Of a DNA stretch of 63,518 bases, positions 36,355 to 44,937 are shown piece by piece. Position numbers and translations under genes: made by a program. Origin of the DNA: Paracoccaceae bacterium (GTDB taxonomy: Bacteria > Pseudomonadota > Alphaproteobacteria > Rhizobiales > Stappiaceae); NCBI GenBank assembly GCA_013373445.1, contig JABXHV010000060.1, positions 1 to 63,518 on the forward strand, given 5' to 3'. Under the pieces are notes generated by a model that saw only the letters and a list, made by a program, of their open reading frames with translations, was not told the DNA's origin and ran no database searches. Within the stretch, counting starts at the first letter, position 1; each line of letters opens with the position of its first letter.

Positions 36355-37011
36355 TTACGTGGCGCAACTGTTGTGCCAGACAGGAGCGTAACCTGCGTCG
36401 AGTGCCTTTACGATACTTGGGGGTGTAAGAAGAGACATTGCCGATTGATTGATCAAGGCAGCATCAGTCGCCTGATAGCCTGCAGGCCTCCACTCATACA
36501 GGACGCAATTTCGAACTGCATAAAACCGCTTAGCCGATTGCACCATCGCTCCATCCGGCAGGTTCTGCCATGGACAGGGCAGGGGATGTTGCTGAGATTG
36601 CGTTCTTTCCCCATGCAACAAGGCATCAACGTCATCGACCCGAAGCGCCTGCCTGGCTGTGTTCTGATGAACACCTGCCTTGTGAAGCGCGTCCAGAAAC
36701 AGTACCGCGGCTTCACGTCGGCATTCGAAACAGGGTCGGTGGCCTGCGGCAAGTGCGGTCACCTCGTCGAGAAAAAACAGCTCTGTATAGCTGTGTCCCA
36801 TGACAATGCGTTTTCGGTCTTTGAATGCGGTTAGACAGGATATCCAGCGTTTGGTACTCCATTGCGTAGGGCGGCGCGTCTGGCGAAGTGTCCGCGTCAT
36901 GGGGTCGTGGAAGCGCCCACCCCTGTTGCCCATCAAAAGCCCGCGCTCTTTAATCGCAACAATCTCGCCTGTTGGCAGCACCCGGTTTTGAAGCGGTGCT
37001 TCGTTTCTCAT
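36355..37011 (-). CDS. Conserved protein with Ada-like GHRPCFEC metal motif
   Basis: A 218-residue protein from the ATG at 37011 (ATG 37029 and TTG 37035 are alternatives). It belongs to a conserved family of alphaproteobacterial proteins that databases sometimes label, oddly, as RNA signal recognition particle; I recognise it only by the pattern RVLPTGEIV, LMGNRGG and HSYTELFFLDEVTALAAGHRPC. The FFLDE..ALAAGHRPCFECRR stretch (about 78-103) strongly resembles the zinc end of the Ada DNA-repair N-terminal domain, FF...EEALAAGYRPCKRC. The other Cys expected is unclear. It is divergent from the amidotransferase gene. Function unknown. Confidence 0.7.
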   Translation of the reverse strand: MRNEAPLQNRVLPTGEIVAIKERGLLMGNRGGRFHDPMTRTLRQTRRPTQWSTKRWISCLTAFKDRKRIVMGHSYTELFFLDEVTALAAGHRPCFECRREAAVLFLDALHKAGVHQNTARQALRVDDVDALLHGERTQSQQHPLPCPWQNLPDGAMVQSAKRFYAVRNCVLYEWRPAGYQATDAALINQSAMSLLTPPSIVKALDAGYAPVWHNSCAT

Positions 37012-37123
37012 GGAAAGGTCAGTGCACATGATCAAAAGGGCTTTCCGGGGCAGGTTGATGATGTTTAGTAACGCTCAAAGATAACCATCAGGCAACCCAA
37101 GCCCCACCAAGGCAACCCAAGAC

Positions 37124-37828
37124 ATGAATGTTCTGATTATCAGCAACTACCCCGATACCTTCCTCGGCCAACTTGGAAGAGCCCTGGCTGAAAAGAACGC
37201 TACAGTGACCCGCGTGGATGCGGACGCTGGCGTGCCTGTGCCACAGCGCGCTGAAGGCTACGATGCGATTGCCGTCTTCGGTGGCGCTCAAAATGCACTT
37301 GATGATGCCAATTACCCATTCTTGCCCGATGTCTGCGATCTGATCCGCGCGTTTCACGATCAAGGCAAACCTGTGCTTGGGATCTGTCTGGGCTCACAGC
37401 TGATCGCACGCGCCTTCGGGGCCGAGAACATTCTGGATCGTCCGGTGGAATTTGGTTGGCAGGAGGTGTTGCCCACTGACGCCGGGGCCCAGGATCCGTT
37501 GATTGCCAATCTTGGCGCAGGCGCGCCGCTGTTCCATTGGCATTCCGATACCTTCACCTTGCCGGTGGGCGCCGTGCATCTGGCGTCCAGTCAGATGACA
37601 CCGCATCAGGCGTTCCGGATCGGCAAGACGACTTATGCCATCCAGTTTCACTTTGAGGTCGGGCAGGCAGAAGCAACGATCTGGTCTGAAAGCCTTGGTC
37701 ACATCATCGCGACATTCCGGCCAGATTGGGAAGCTCAGCGTCACGACGAGGCCGCCAAGCATGGACTACGTGCCGACAGCACCGGTATCGCAATTGCCAG
37801 AGCCTGGGTCGATCTGATCGGAACGTAA
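37124..37828 (+). CDS. Class I glutamine amidotransferase-like protein
   Basis: A 234-residue stand-alone GATase1 protein. The nucleophile elbow GICLGSQLIARAFG (Cys at about residue 88) and the histidine in QFHFE (about 176) are present, with a following glutamate, so it is likely an active glutaminase or a gamma-glutamyl hydrolase. Homologues can hydrolyse gamma-glutamyl compounds; no partner synthetase domain or gene is next to it. It ends in a strong bidirectional terminator. Confidence 0.85.
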   Translation: MNVLIISNYPDTFLGQLGRALAEKNATVTRVDADAGVPVPQRAEGYDAIAVFGGAQNALDDANYPFLPDVCDLIRAFHDQGKPVLGICLGSQLIARAFGAENILDRPVEFGWQEVLPTDAGAQDPLIANLGAGAPLFHWHSDTFTLPVGAVHLASSQMTPHQAFRIGKTTYAIQFHFEVGQAEATIWSESLGHIIATFRPDWEAQRHDEAAKHGLRADSTGIAIARAWVDLIGT

Positions 37829-37855
37829 AACGGCGCGAAAATCTCGCGCCGTTTT
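37827..37855. terminator. Bidirectional terminator between amidotransferase and lldD
   Basis: AAAACGGCGCGA (37827-37838) pairs with TCGCGCCGTTTT (37844-37855), with T runs on both strands. Its left arm overlaps the stop codon of the amidotransferase gene. Confidence 0.9.
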
Positions 37856-37896
37856 AAGGTCTGTTGTGTGTAATCTAGTCTATGGAACGAGCTGCC

Positions 37897-39033
37897 TTAC
37901 AGGACCAGATTGTGGCGACCGACCTTGTTGATATCGGTCTCGCCGCAAAGTCCCATGGTGACATCCAGTTCCTTGCGAATGATTTCAAGAGCTTTCGTGA
38001 CGCCCGGTTTGCCGAGCGCGCCAAGGCCGTAGATGTAAGACCTGCCGATAAACGCACTTTTGGCACCCATTGCAACGGCTTTGAAAACATCTTGTCCGGA
38101 GCGCACGCCGCCATCCATGTGAACTTCGATCTTGTCTCCAACAGCGTCGACAATATCGCGCAGCACGTCGTAGGAGGCCAGCGCCCCGTCAAGTTGACGG
38201 CCGCCGTGGTTTGAAACGATGATCGCATCTGCGCCGATTTCGGCAGCAATCTTCGCATCGTCGACGTCATTGATGCCCTTCAGAATAAGCTTTCGGTTCC
38301 AGTGTTTTTTCACCCACTCGACGGACGACCAGTCAAGGGTGGGATCAAACTGACTGTTGGTCCATTCGGCAAGGGAAGACATGTCTTCAACACCTTTGAC
38401 GTGGCCATGGATGTTACCGAACTGGTGGCGCTTGGTCCCCAGCATCTTCAGGCCCCAACGTGGTTTTGTTGCAAGGTCCAGCAGGACCTTGAGGCTTGGC
38501 TTCGGCGGCGTCGAAAGGCCATTCTTGATGTCGAGGTGACGTTGACCCAGAACCTGCAGATCCAGAGTCAGACAGAGTGCAGAGCAATTGGCTGCATGCG
38601 CGCGTTGCATCAGGGCTTCTGAAAAGCCTCGATCACGCATGACATAAAGCTGGAACCAGAATGGCTTGTTGGTGTGTTCCGCAACGTCTTCGATTGAGCA
38701 GATGCTCATGGTCGTCAGTGTGAAAGGAATACCGAACTCTTCTGCTGCCTGAGCCGCCAGGATCTCGCCATCGGCATGCTGCATCCCGGTTAGTCCAACA
38801 GGGGCCATTGCCACCGGCATTGAGACTTCTTCGCCGATGATGGTCGACTTCAGGCTCCTGTTGTCGATGTTGACGGCAACGCGTTGGCGCAGCTTTTGGC
38901 GCTGGAAAGCTGCCTCATTGTCACGATAGGTGTCCTGCGTCCAGGAACCTGTATCGGCGTAGTCGTAGAACATCTTTGGGACGCGGCGTTTGGCGATGGC
39001 CTGAAGATCAGCGATTGAGGTAATGGGTTCCAT
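37897..39033 (-). CDS. lldD: FMN-dependent alpha-hydroxy-acid dehydrogenase (L-lactate dehydrogenase type)
   Basis: A 378-residue TIM-barrel flavoenzyme. It holds the substrate/FMN motifs MAPVGLTGMQHADGE (about 75-90), the active-site stretch IIVSNHGGRQLDG (about 273-285, His and Arg catalytic) and the FMN phosphate site VHMDGGVRSGQDVFKA (about 306-320). LldD oxidises L-lactate to pyruvate; glycolate oxidases of the same fold cannot be excluded. GGGAGGAC lies before the ATG. It follows its likely regulator by 14 bases. Confidence 0.85.
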   Translation of the reverse strand: MEPITSIADLQAIAKRRVPKMFYDYADTGSWTQDTYRDNEAAFQRQKLRQRVAVNIDNRSLKSTIIGEEVSMPVAMAPVGLTGMQHADGEILAAQAAEEFGIPFTLTTMSICSIEDVAEHTNKPFWFQLYVMRDRGFSEALMQRAHAANCSALCLTLDLQVLGQRHLDIKNGLSTPPKPSLKVLLDLATKPRWGLKMLGTKRHQFGNIHGHVKGVEDMSSLAEWTNSQFDPTLDWSSVEWVKKHWNRKLILKGINDVDDAKIAAEIGADAIIVSNHGGRQLDGALASYDVLRDIVDAVGDKIEVHMDGGVRSGQDVFKAVAMGAKSAFIGRSYIYGLGALGKPGVTKALEIIRKELDVTMGLCGETDINKVGRHNLVL

Positions 39034-39047
39034 GAAAGTCCTCCCGG

Positions 39048-39869
39048 TCAGCGCGAAATGTGCTGTTTGTTTGTTTTTGAAAGAGTTGGGTTCGAGGGCT
39101 TGGTAGAAGAGCCTCGATGGTGTTGTCGCAGGCTGGCAACGGCCTGGCGGTTGTCGGTGGCTTCTGCTTCTAGAAGAGCCTGACCAACGAAGTCGATATG
39201 ATTTTGAGCCGCATCAAAGGCGCCGGCAGCATCTCGGGCGCAGATCCGTTCGACTAGCAGGTGGTGCTGATCCAGGATCTTCTTGCGGGCTGTCGGGTGT
39301 CCATAGAGCTTTTGCCTGTTGCAGAAGACACCATTTTCCAAGAGCCGATAGCAGGAGCGCAGGTTGTGTAACAGGATGACGTTATGGGCGGCCTCACCAA
39401 TCGCCTGATGCAACTCGATATCGAGTTCAGGCTCTCGGGTATCAAGCTCATCGCCCAGAAAGGCTTCATCCATTTGAACAAGGATCTGTGTCAGGATGGT
39501 GTGGTCCTGACTGGTTGCGCGTTCGGCGGCATGGGCGGCAGCGATGGCTTCGATATCGCGACGAAATTCAAGATAGTCAGCTCGCGCAGCAGGATGGCGT
39601 TCAACAAGGTCGATAATCGGTTCAGAAAAGATTGGTCCGATCACGTCTGCAATGAAAGTGCCACCACCTTGCCGTGCGACGACCAGATAGCGCTCCTCCA
39701 ACGTTTTGAGAGCTGCGCGCAGCACCGGTCGTGAGACGTCAAGCTCAACGGCAAGGTCTCGTTCGGAAGGCAGCCTGTCTCCTGGACGCAGAACACCGTT
39801 CAGGATCAGCTCTTCAATCTGCTGAACGACCGCGTCTGCGGTGCGTAGTGTATCGACTTTTTGAAACAT
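39048..39869 (-). CDS. GntR/FadR (FCD) family regulator, probable LldR type
   Basis: A 273-residue regulator with an N-terminal winged helix (RPGDRLPSERDLAVELDVSRPV at about 30-52) and a C-terminal FCD helical domain that binds small carboxylates (about 95-235). Its position just before lldD indicates control by lactate or another hydroxyacid. Residues 245-273 form a polar tail. Upstream is a perfect 7-base inverted repeat that may be its operator. Confidence 0.85.
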   Translation of the reverse strand: MFQKVDTLRTADAVVQQIEELILNGVLRPGDRLPSERDLAVELDVSRPVLRAALKTLEERYLVVARQGGGTFIADVIGPIFSEPIIDLVERHPAARADYLEFRRDIEAIAAAHAAERATSQDHTILTQILVQMDEAFLGDELDTREPELDIELHQAIGEAAHNVILLHNLRSCYRLLENGVFCNRQKLYGHPTARKKILDQHHLLVERICARDAAGAFDAAQNHIDFVGQALLEAEATDNRQAVASLRQHHRGSSTKPSNPTLSKTNKQHISR

Positions 39870-39918
39870 CGGCCTGCGGGGTTGCGAGTTTGATCGCCCC
39901 TATAAACAGTGACTTTTC

Positions 39919-39945
39919 AAATTGGTCAATTAATTTATCCAATTT
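39919..39945. promoter_or_regulatory. Candidate operator of the GntR regulator
   Basis: AAATTGG (39919-39925) and CCAATTT (39939-39945) are a perfect inverted repeat around a 13-base AT-rich spacer, 50 bases upstream of the regulator start. GntR/FCD proteins bind inverted repeats at such positions. Confidence 0.5.
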
Positions 39946-40013
39946 TATGTCGCTGGGTATTGCTGCAAGCTATTTGGGTTCGTGGTGATTAAGGCAATTA
40001 CACAGAATCAAAA

Positions 40014-40047
40014 AACGCGGAGTGCTGCAACAAAGCACCTCCGCGTT
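40014..40047 (-). terminator. Terminator of the cytochrome c gene
   Basis: AACGCGGA plus GTGCT (40014-40026) pairs with AGCAC and TCCGCGTT (40034-40047) with one bulged base. The A run before it is the T tail on the minus strand. Confidence 0.85.
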
Positions 40048-40083
40048 GCGAAAAACAAGAAATGGGGCAAAGCACGGCCGATT

Positions 40084-40551
40084 TCACTCGGTCTGATTGC
40101 CCTCAGCATCGAACGATTTGAGATAGGCGATGATCGCGGCGCGATCCTCTTCGCTGCGCAATCCGGCAAATTGCATGCGTGTCTTGGGAAGAAACTCTTT
40201 CGGCTTGCGCAGGAAAGCATCCAGATTTTCTTCGCTCCAGACCAAGCCCTCGGCTTCGACCTTGGCGATCATTGCTGGAGAATAACGAAAGCCTTCAGAG
40301 CTGCCGGCCGTATTGTCGACGATACCATTCAGTGAAGGGCCCACAAGGTTGCGGGCTGTTGGCCCGACGCGGTGGCAAGAACGACATCTGGCGAAGATCT
40401 TTTGGCCGTCCTTTTGCAGTTCAGCAATCGTTTCCGCTTCGCCAGCCTTGGCGCTTGTCAAACCCGTTCCGGGCACCGCAACAAGAAGGCAGGAAGCGAC
40501 ACCAGCAAGGTAGCTTGCAGTCACGAAGTGCTTCATCAAAAAGCGTCTCAT
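40084..40551 (-). CDS. Secreted class I cytochrome c
   Basis: A 155-residue protein with a signal peptide (about 1-36, ending SAKAGEAE). One haem site CRSCH at residue 56-60 and an axial methionine in KTRMQFAGL (near 123-131), as in cytochrome c-552/c2-like proteins. It carries electrons in the periplasm, perhaps from a dehydrogenase to an oxidase. AGGAG lies 7 bases before the ATG. It sits between the lldR-lldD operon and glcDEF, so it might accept electrons from either, which is inference. Confidence 0.88.
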   Translation of the reverse strand: MRRFLMKHFVTASYLAGVASCLLVAVPGTGLTSAKAGEAETIAELQKDGQKIFARCRSCHRVGPTARNLVGPSLNGIVDNTAGSSEGFRYSPAMIAKVEAEGLVWSEENLDAFLRKPKEFLPKTRMQFAGLRSEEDRAAIIAYLKSFDAEGNQTE

Positions 40552-40809
40552 CTAGAACTCCTATTGGCACATACTCACCTCTACATGGCTCTGATGTGCT
40601 GTGGCCAGCAATATAGGAAGCACGATATCGGCTTTGAAGTGTCTCTTTGTCGCACCCTGTCTAGCTCAGATAGGATTAACAATTTCGACCCCAAATCCCT
40701 ATGCTTGGGCTTGCTTTATGATGTGTCAGGACGGCATAGAAGAAGTGGAAGAGGTACTGTCGGTCTGAATGCACTGCATTCCTGACAGGTGATATCGCGA
40801 GGAGAGGCC

Positions 40810-42306
40810 ATGAGCGGGATCAAAATGCCGCTGCCTGACAGGGCCACGATGGATAAGCGTCGGGAGATCGTGAAGGCATTGCAGGCAATCGTACCCGGTG
40901 AGGGTGTGATTCACACAATGACCGAGATGCGTCCCTATGAAACCGATGCACTGACGGCCTATCGACAGATGCCGCTTGTCGTGGTGTTGCCTGAAACGGT
41001 CGAGCAGGTCTCGCAGGTTCTGCGTTATTGCTATGAGAACGACGTCAAGGTGGTCCCGCGTGGCGCGGGCACATCCCTGTCTGGTGGAGCGCTGCCGCTC
41101 GCTGACGGCGTTTTGATGTCTATGATGAAGTTCAATCAAGTACTCGACATCGACTACCCAAATCGTGCGGTGGTCGTGCAGCCGGGTGTCACCAACTTGG
41201 GCATCACACGCGCTGTCGAGGAAGAGGGCTTCTATTATGCTCCCGACCCCTCGTCTCAGATCGCCTGTTCGATCGGCGGCAACATCGCCGAGAACTCCGG
41301 TGGTGTGCATTGCCTGAAATACGGCCTGACAACAAACAACGTTCTCGGCCTCGAAATGGTTCTGATTACGGGAGAGGTCATTCGCCTTGGCGGCAAGCAT
41401 CTTGATAGCGAAGGCTACGACCTTCTGGGATTGATGACCGGGTCTGAAGGCCTGCTCGGCGTTGTGACCGAGGTGACCGTCCGGATCCTGCAGAAGCCGG
41501 AGACCGCACGCGCGCTGCTGATTGGCTTTCCGACCAGCGAAGACGGTGGGCGCTGTGTCGCCGAAATCATTGCAAATGGCATCATTCCGGGTGGCATGGA
41601 GATGATGGACGAATTGGCCATTCAGGCCGCCGAAGATTTCGTGCATGCAGGTTATCCGCTGGACGTTGAGGCGTTGTTGATTGTCGAGCTTGATGGGCCG
41701 GAGGCCGAGGTCAACGATCTAATCGGCAAGGTCGAGGCAATCGCGCGTGAGCACCACGCCAGCAGCATCTCGATCTCCAATTCCGAGGAAGAGCGCATGA
41801 CGTTCTGGGCCGGCAGAAAGGCCGCGTTCCCGGCTGTCGGACGAATCTCGCCGGATTACCTTTGCATGGATGGAACAATCCCGCGCAAGGAGCTGCCAAG
41901 AGTTCTGGCGCGCATGCGGGAGCTTTCTGATAAGCACAAGCTGCGCGTTGCCAATGTTTTCCATGCTGGTGATGGAAATTTGCACCCTCTGATCCTCTAT
42001 GATGCGAACAAGCCCGGCGAGCTGAAGGCCGCAGAAGATTTCGGTGCTGACATTTTGAAGCTCTGCGTGGAGGTCGGTGGTGTCCTGACTGGAGAGCATG
42101 GTGTTGGCATCGAAAAGCGTGACCTGATGCCGGAAATGTTTTCAGAGGATGATCTCAAGCAACAGCAGCGCGTGAAATGCGCTTTTGATGAAAAGCACTT
42201 GCTCAATCCGGGTAAGGTCTTTCCTGTCCTGCATCGCTGCGCTGAGCTAGGCAAAATGCACGTTCACGATGGCCAGTTGCCGTTTCCAGATATTCCAAGG
42301 TTCTAA
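40810..42306 (+). CDS. glcD: Glycolate oxidase subunit GlcD
   Basis: A 498-residue FAD-binding dehydrogenase of the PCMH (vanillyl-alcohol oxidase) family. The FAD motif is VVPRGAGTSLSGGALP (about 80-95); the C-terminal substrate domain includes NVFHAGDGNLHPLILY (about 382-397) and GVLTGEHGVGIEKRD (about 423-437). Glycolate, and often D-lactate, is oxidised to glyoxylate with electrons passed to GlcF. AGGAG precedes the ATG at 40810; the frame opens at 40789. First gene of the glcDEF operon. Confidence 0.95.
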   Translation: MSGIKMPLPDRATMDKRREIVKALQAIVPGEGVIHTMTEMRPYETDALTAYRQMPLVVVLPETVEQVSQVLRYCYENDVKVVPRGAGTSLSGGALPLADGVLMSMMKFNQVLDIDYPNRAVVVQPGVTNLGITRAVEEEGFYYAPDPSSQIACSIGGNIAENSGGVHCLKYGLTTNNVLGLEMVLITGEVIRLGGKHLDSEGYDLLGLMTGSEGLLGVVTEVTVRILQKPETARALLIGFPTSEDGGRCVAEIIANGIIPGGMEMMDELAIQAAEDFVHAGYPLDVEALLIVELDGPEAEVNDLIGKVEAIAREHHASSISISNSEEERMTFWAGRKAAFPAVGRISPDYLCMDGTIPRKELPRVLARMRELSDKHKLRVANVFHAGDGNLHPLILYDANKPGELKAAEDFGADILKLCVEVGGVLTGEHGVGIEKRDLMPEMFSEDDLKQQQRVKCAFDEKHLLNPGKVFPVLHRCAELGKMHVHDGQLPFPDIPRF

Positions 42307-42312
42307 ACCCGC

Positions 42313-43503
42313 ATGGATACAACCTTTACACCGACAAACACCGAAGAAACGCGCGAAGTTGTGGCATGGGCAGTTGCCAATGCCAATCCGCTTGAGGTCA
42401 TTGGCCAGGGGTCCAAACGTGAACTGGGGCGTCCTGTGCAGGCGGCTCATTGTTTGAGCTTGAGCAAGTTGTCGGGCGTTGTTGCCTATGAGCCCGAAGA
42501 ACTGGTTCTGACGGCTTATGCCGGAACTCCGATTGCCGAGATTGAAGCACTGGTCGCCCAGAACGGGCAGGAGTTGTCGTTTGAACCAATGGACTATGGT
42601 CCGTTGTTGCGACGTGAGCCGGGGCAGGGAACGCTCGGTGGAGTTCTGGCAACGAACCTTTCAGGACCGCGCCGCTTGAAAGCTGGAGCTGCCCGCGATC
42701 ATATCCTGGGCATGGAGGCCGTGTCTGGACGCGGCGAGATTTTCAAGTCCGGTGGCAAGGTGGTCAAGAACGTGACTGGATATGATCTGCCCCGCGTATT
42801 GTGTAATTCCTGGGGCACGCTTGCGGTTGCCACGACCGTGACGCTCAAGGTCAATCCGCGTTCGGAAACCAGTGCGTCATATGTTCTTTATGGATTGAGC
42901 GACGAAATGGCGGTTGAAGCGATGTGCACCGCTATGGGATCTGCGGCCGAAGTATCGGGCGCAGCGCACCTGCCTGCAGGTGTCGGTGACAAGGAAGCAA
43001 AGACAATTCTGCGTCTTGAAGGCTTCGGCAAATCTGTAGATTATCGGTACAAGAGCTTGGCAAAGGTATTGGAGCGCTTCGGTCAGGGTGCGCGCCTCAA
43101 GGTTGATGCCTCGACGAAGACGTGGCGTGAAATCCGTGACTGCACGCCGTTGGCTGGTGGCCACGACACAATTTGGCGCGTTTCTGTGGCTCCGGCCGAC
43201 GGCGCCAAATTCGTCGCCGCCTTGAAACCGCACTTCGACTTTCAATGCCTATACGACTGGAGTGGCGGACTTGTGTGGATTAAGCCTGTCGACGGTGAAC
43301 AGCATGAGCGGGACCTTCGCGAAGTGCTGTCGGCCTGTGGCGGCGGACATGCGATGCTTGTAAGGGCGCTGTCGCCGGTGCGTGCAGCGTTGGATGTGTT
43401 TCAGCCACAACCCCTGCCGCTGCAAGAGCTCTCCAGGCGGGTTAAGCAGCAGTTTGATCCGCAAGGGATATTGAACCCCGGACGCATGGTCGCGGGTCGG
43501 TAG
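42313..43503 (+). CDS. glcE: Glycolate oxidase subunit GlcE
   Basis: A 396-residue, shorter relative of GlcD with its own FAD-binding fold. It starts 6 bases after the glcD stop. Visible motifs are VIGQGSKRELGRPVQ (about 33-47), GQGTLGGVLATNLSGPRRL (about 102-120) and KNVTGYDLPRVLCNSWGTL (about 152-170). It forms the GlcDEF complex at the membrane. The lower similarity to GlcD beyond the FAD domain is usual. Confidence 0.93.
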   Translation: MDTTFTPTNTEETREVVAWAVANANPLEVIGQGSKRELGRPVQAAHCLSLSKLSGVVAYEPEELVLTAYAGTPIAEIEALVAQNGQELSFEPMDYGPLLRREPGQGTLGGVLATNLSGPRRLKAGAARDHILGMEAVSGRGEIFKSGGKVVKNVTGYDLPRVLCNSWGTLAVATTVTLKVNPRSETSASYVLYGLSDEMAVEAMCTAMGSAAEVSGAAHLPAGVGDKEAKTILRLEGFGKSVDYRYKSLAKVLERFGQGARLKVDASTKTWREIRDCTPLAGGHDTIWRVSVAPADGAKFVAALKPHFDFQCLYDWSGGLVWIKPVDGEQHERDLREVLSACGGGHAMLVRALSPVRAALDVFQPQPLPLQELSRRVKQQFDPQGILNPGRMVAGR

Positions 43504-43525
43504 CGGAAAGAACGGAAGTTAGACC

Positions 43526-44830
43526 ATGCAAACGAATTTCTCTTTGGCTCAACTGGCAGACACGGCTGTTGCGGAATCTGAAAAGATCTTGCGTAAATGT
43601 GTTCACTGCGGATTTTGCACTGCGACCTGTCCGACATTTGCTCTTCTCGGTGATGAACTCGACAGCCCGCGTGGCCGTATCTACCTGATCAAGGACATGC
43701 TCGAGCAGGACAAGCCTGCCGATGAACGTTTGGTCAAACATGTCGATCGCTGCCTGTCCTGTCTGTCATGCATGACCACATGTCCGTCCGGTGTGAACTA
43801 TATGCATTTGGTGGACCATGCTCGCGCACATATTGAGCAGACCTACAAACGGCCGCTGCCAGATCGTTTATTGCGGGCCATGTTGGCCTTTATCCTCCCG
43901 CATCCGGCACGGTTCCGCTGGGCCTTGGGCGCAGCCTTTTGGGGCCGCCCCTTTGCACCGCTTCTAAAGAGAGTAGGTGGCTTGCCTCGTAAAATGGGCG
44001 CCATGCTGGCTCTGGCGCCTCCACGCGCGCCAACGCCAAGCACCTTGAGCGTTCCAGGTATACACACAGCCATGAGCCAACGGCGGGGTCGTGTGGCACT
44101 CCTGAATGGCTGTGCGCAGCCTGTTCTCAAGCCATCTATCAATGACGCCACAGTGCGTCTGTTGAACCGTGCCGGTTATGATGTGGTCTTCCCGAAAGGC
44201 GAGACATGCTGCGGAGCGCTTGTCCATCATATGGGCAAGGAAGAGGCAGCACTGCAGAGTGCCCGTAGCAATGTGGACGCTTGGACCAATGAACTTGAGG
44301 GTGAGGGACTGGACGCGATCTTGATCACAGCATCGGGTTGCGGGACCACGATCAAGGACTACGGCTTCATGCTGCGCAATGAAAACAGATATGCAGATAA
44401 AGCCAAAAAAGTGTCTGCGCTGGCGAAAGATATTACGGAATTTCTTGCCACAATCGAGCTTGGCGCTCCAAAGGTTCATCCAGATCTGACGGTGGCTTAT
44501 CACTCTGCTTGTTCAATGCAGCATGGCCAAAAGATCACCCGCCAGCCGAAAGACCTGTTGAAGGCTGCCGGCTTTGGCGTGAAGGATGTACCTGAAGGGC
44601 ATTTGTGCTGCGGGTCGGCGGGGACCTACAATATTCTCCAGCCTGAAATCGCGACGCGCTTGCGCGACCGCAAGGTCGGCAACATCAGGAAAACCAAGCC
44701 GGATCTTGTCGCGACGGGCAACATCGGATGCATGACCCAGATCGCCAGTGGCATTGAGATACCGGTGATCCATACAGTCGAATTGCTGGATTGGGTGTAC
44801 GGCGGACCGAAGCCGGAAGAACTGGCCTAG
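43526..44830 (+). CDS. glcF: Glycolate oxidase iron-sulfur subunit GlcF
   Basis: A 434-residue protein with two ferredoxin-type [4Fe-4S] sites, CVHCGFCTATCP (about 27-38) and CLSCLSCMTTCP (about 77-88), and two CCG domains with CCGALVHHMG (about 229) and CCGSAGTYN (about 361). It passes electrons from GlcDE to the quinone pool. It ends the operon and is convergent with an L,D-transpeptidase gene. Confidence 0.95.
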   Translation: MQTNFSLAQLADTAVAESEKILRKCVHCGFCTATCPTFALLGDELDSPRGRIYLIKDMLEQDKPADERLVKHVDRCLSCLSCMTTCPSGVNYMHLVDHARAHIEQTYKRPLPDRLLRAMLAFILPHPARFRWALGAAFWGRPFAPLLKRVGGLPRKMGAMLALAPPRAPTPSTLSVPGIHTAMSQRRGRVALLNGCAQPVLKPSINDATVRLLNRAGYDVVFPKGETCCGALVHHMGKEEAALQSARSNVDAWTNELEGEGLDAILITASGCGTTIKDYGFMLRNENRYADKAKKVSALAKDITEFLATIELGAPKVHPDLTVAYHSACSMQHGQKITRQPKDLLKAAGFGVKDVPEGHLCCGSAGTYNILQPEIATRLRDRKVGNIRKTKPDLVATGNIGCMTQIASGIEIPVIHTVELLDWVYGGPKPEELA

Positions 44831-44884
44831 CGCCATACTTGGGTGAGCTGGGTTTTACCAGAAGACGTGTGAACAAAAGTGCAG

Positions 44885-44915
44885 GTCACGCGGACCCCTA
44901 TGGGCTCCGCGTGAC
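44885..44915. terminator. Hairpin between glcF and the L,D-transpeptidase gene
   Basis: A perfect 10-bp stem GTCACGCGGA/TCCGCGTGAC with an 11-base loop that can pair further. There is no T run, so it may act by stability or with Rho. Confidence 0.6.
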
Positions 44916-44937
44916 AGCAGTGTTGTGTCACTGGCTA

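Noticed and set aside
40726-41646. Minus-strand open frame of 306 codons
   Set aside because: It lies opposite glcD and has no domain pattern; glcD has all expected motifs.
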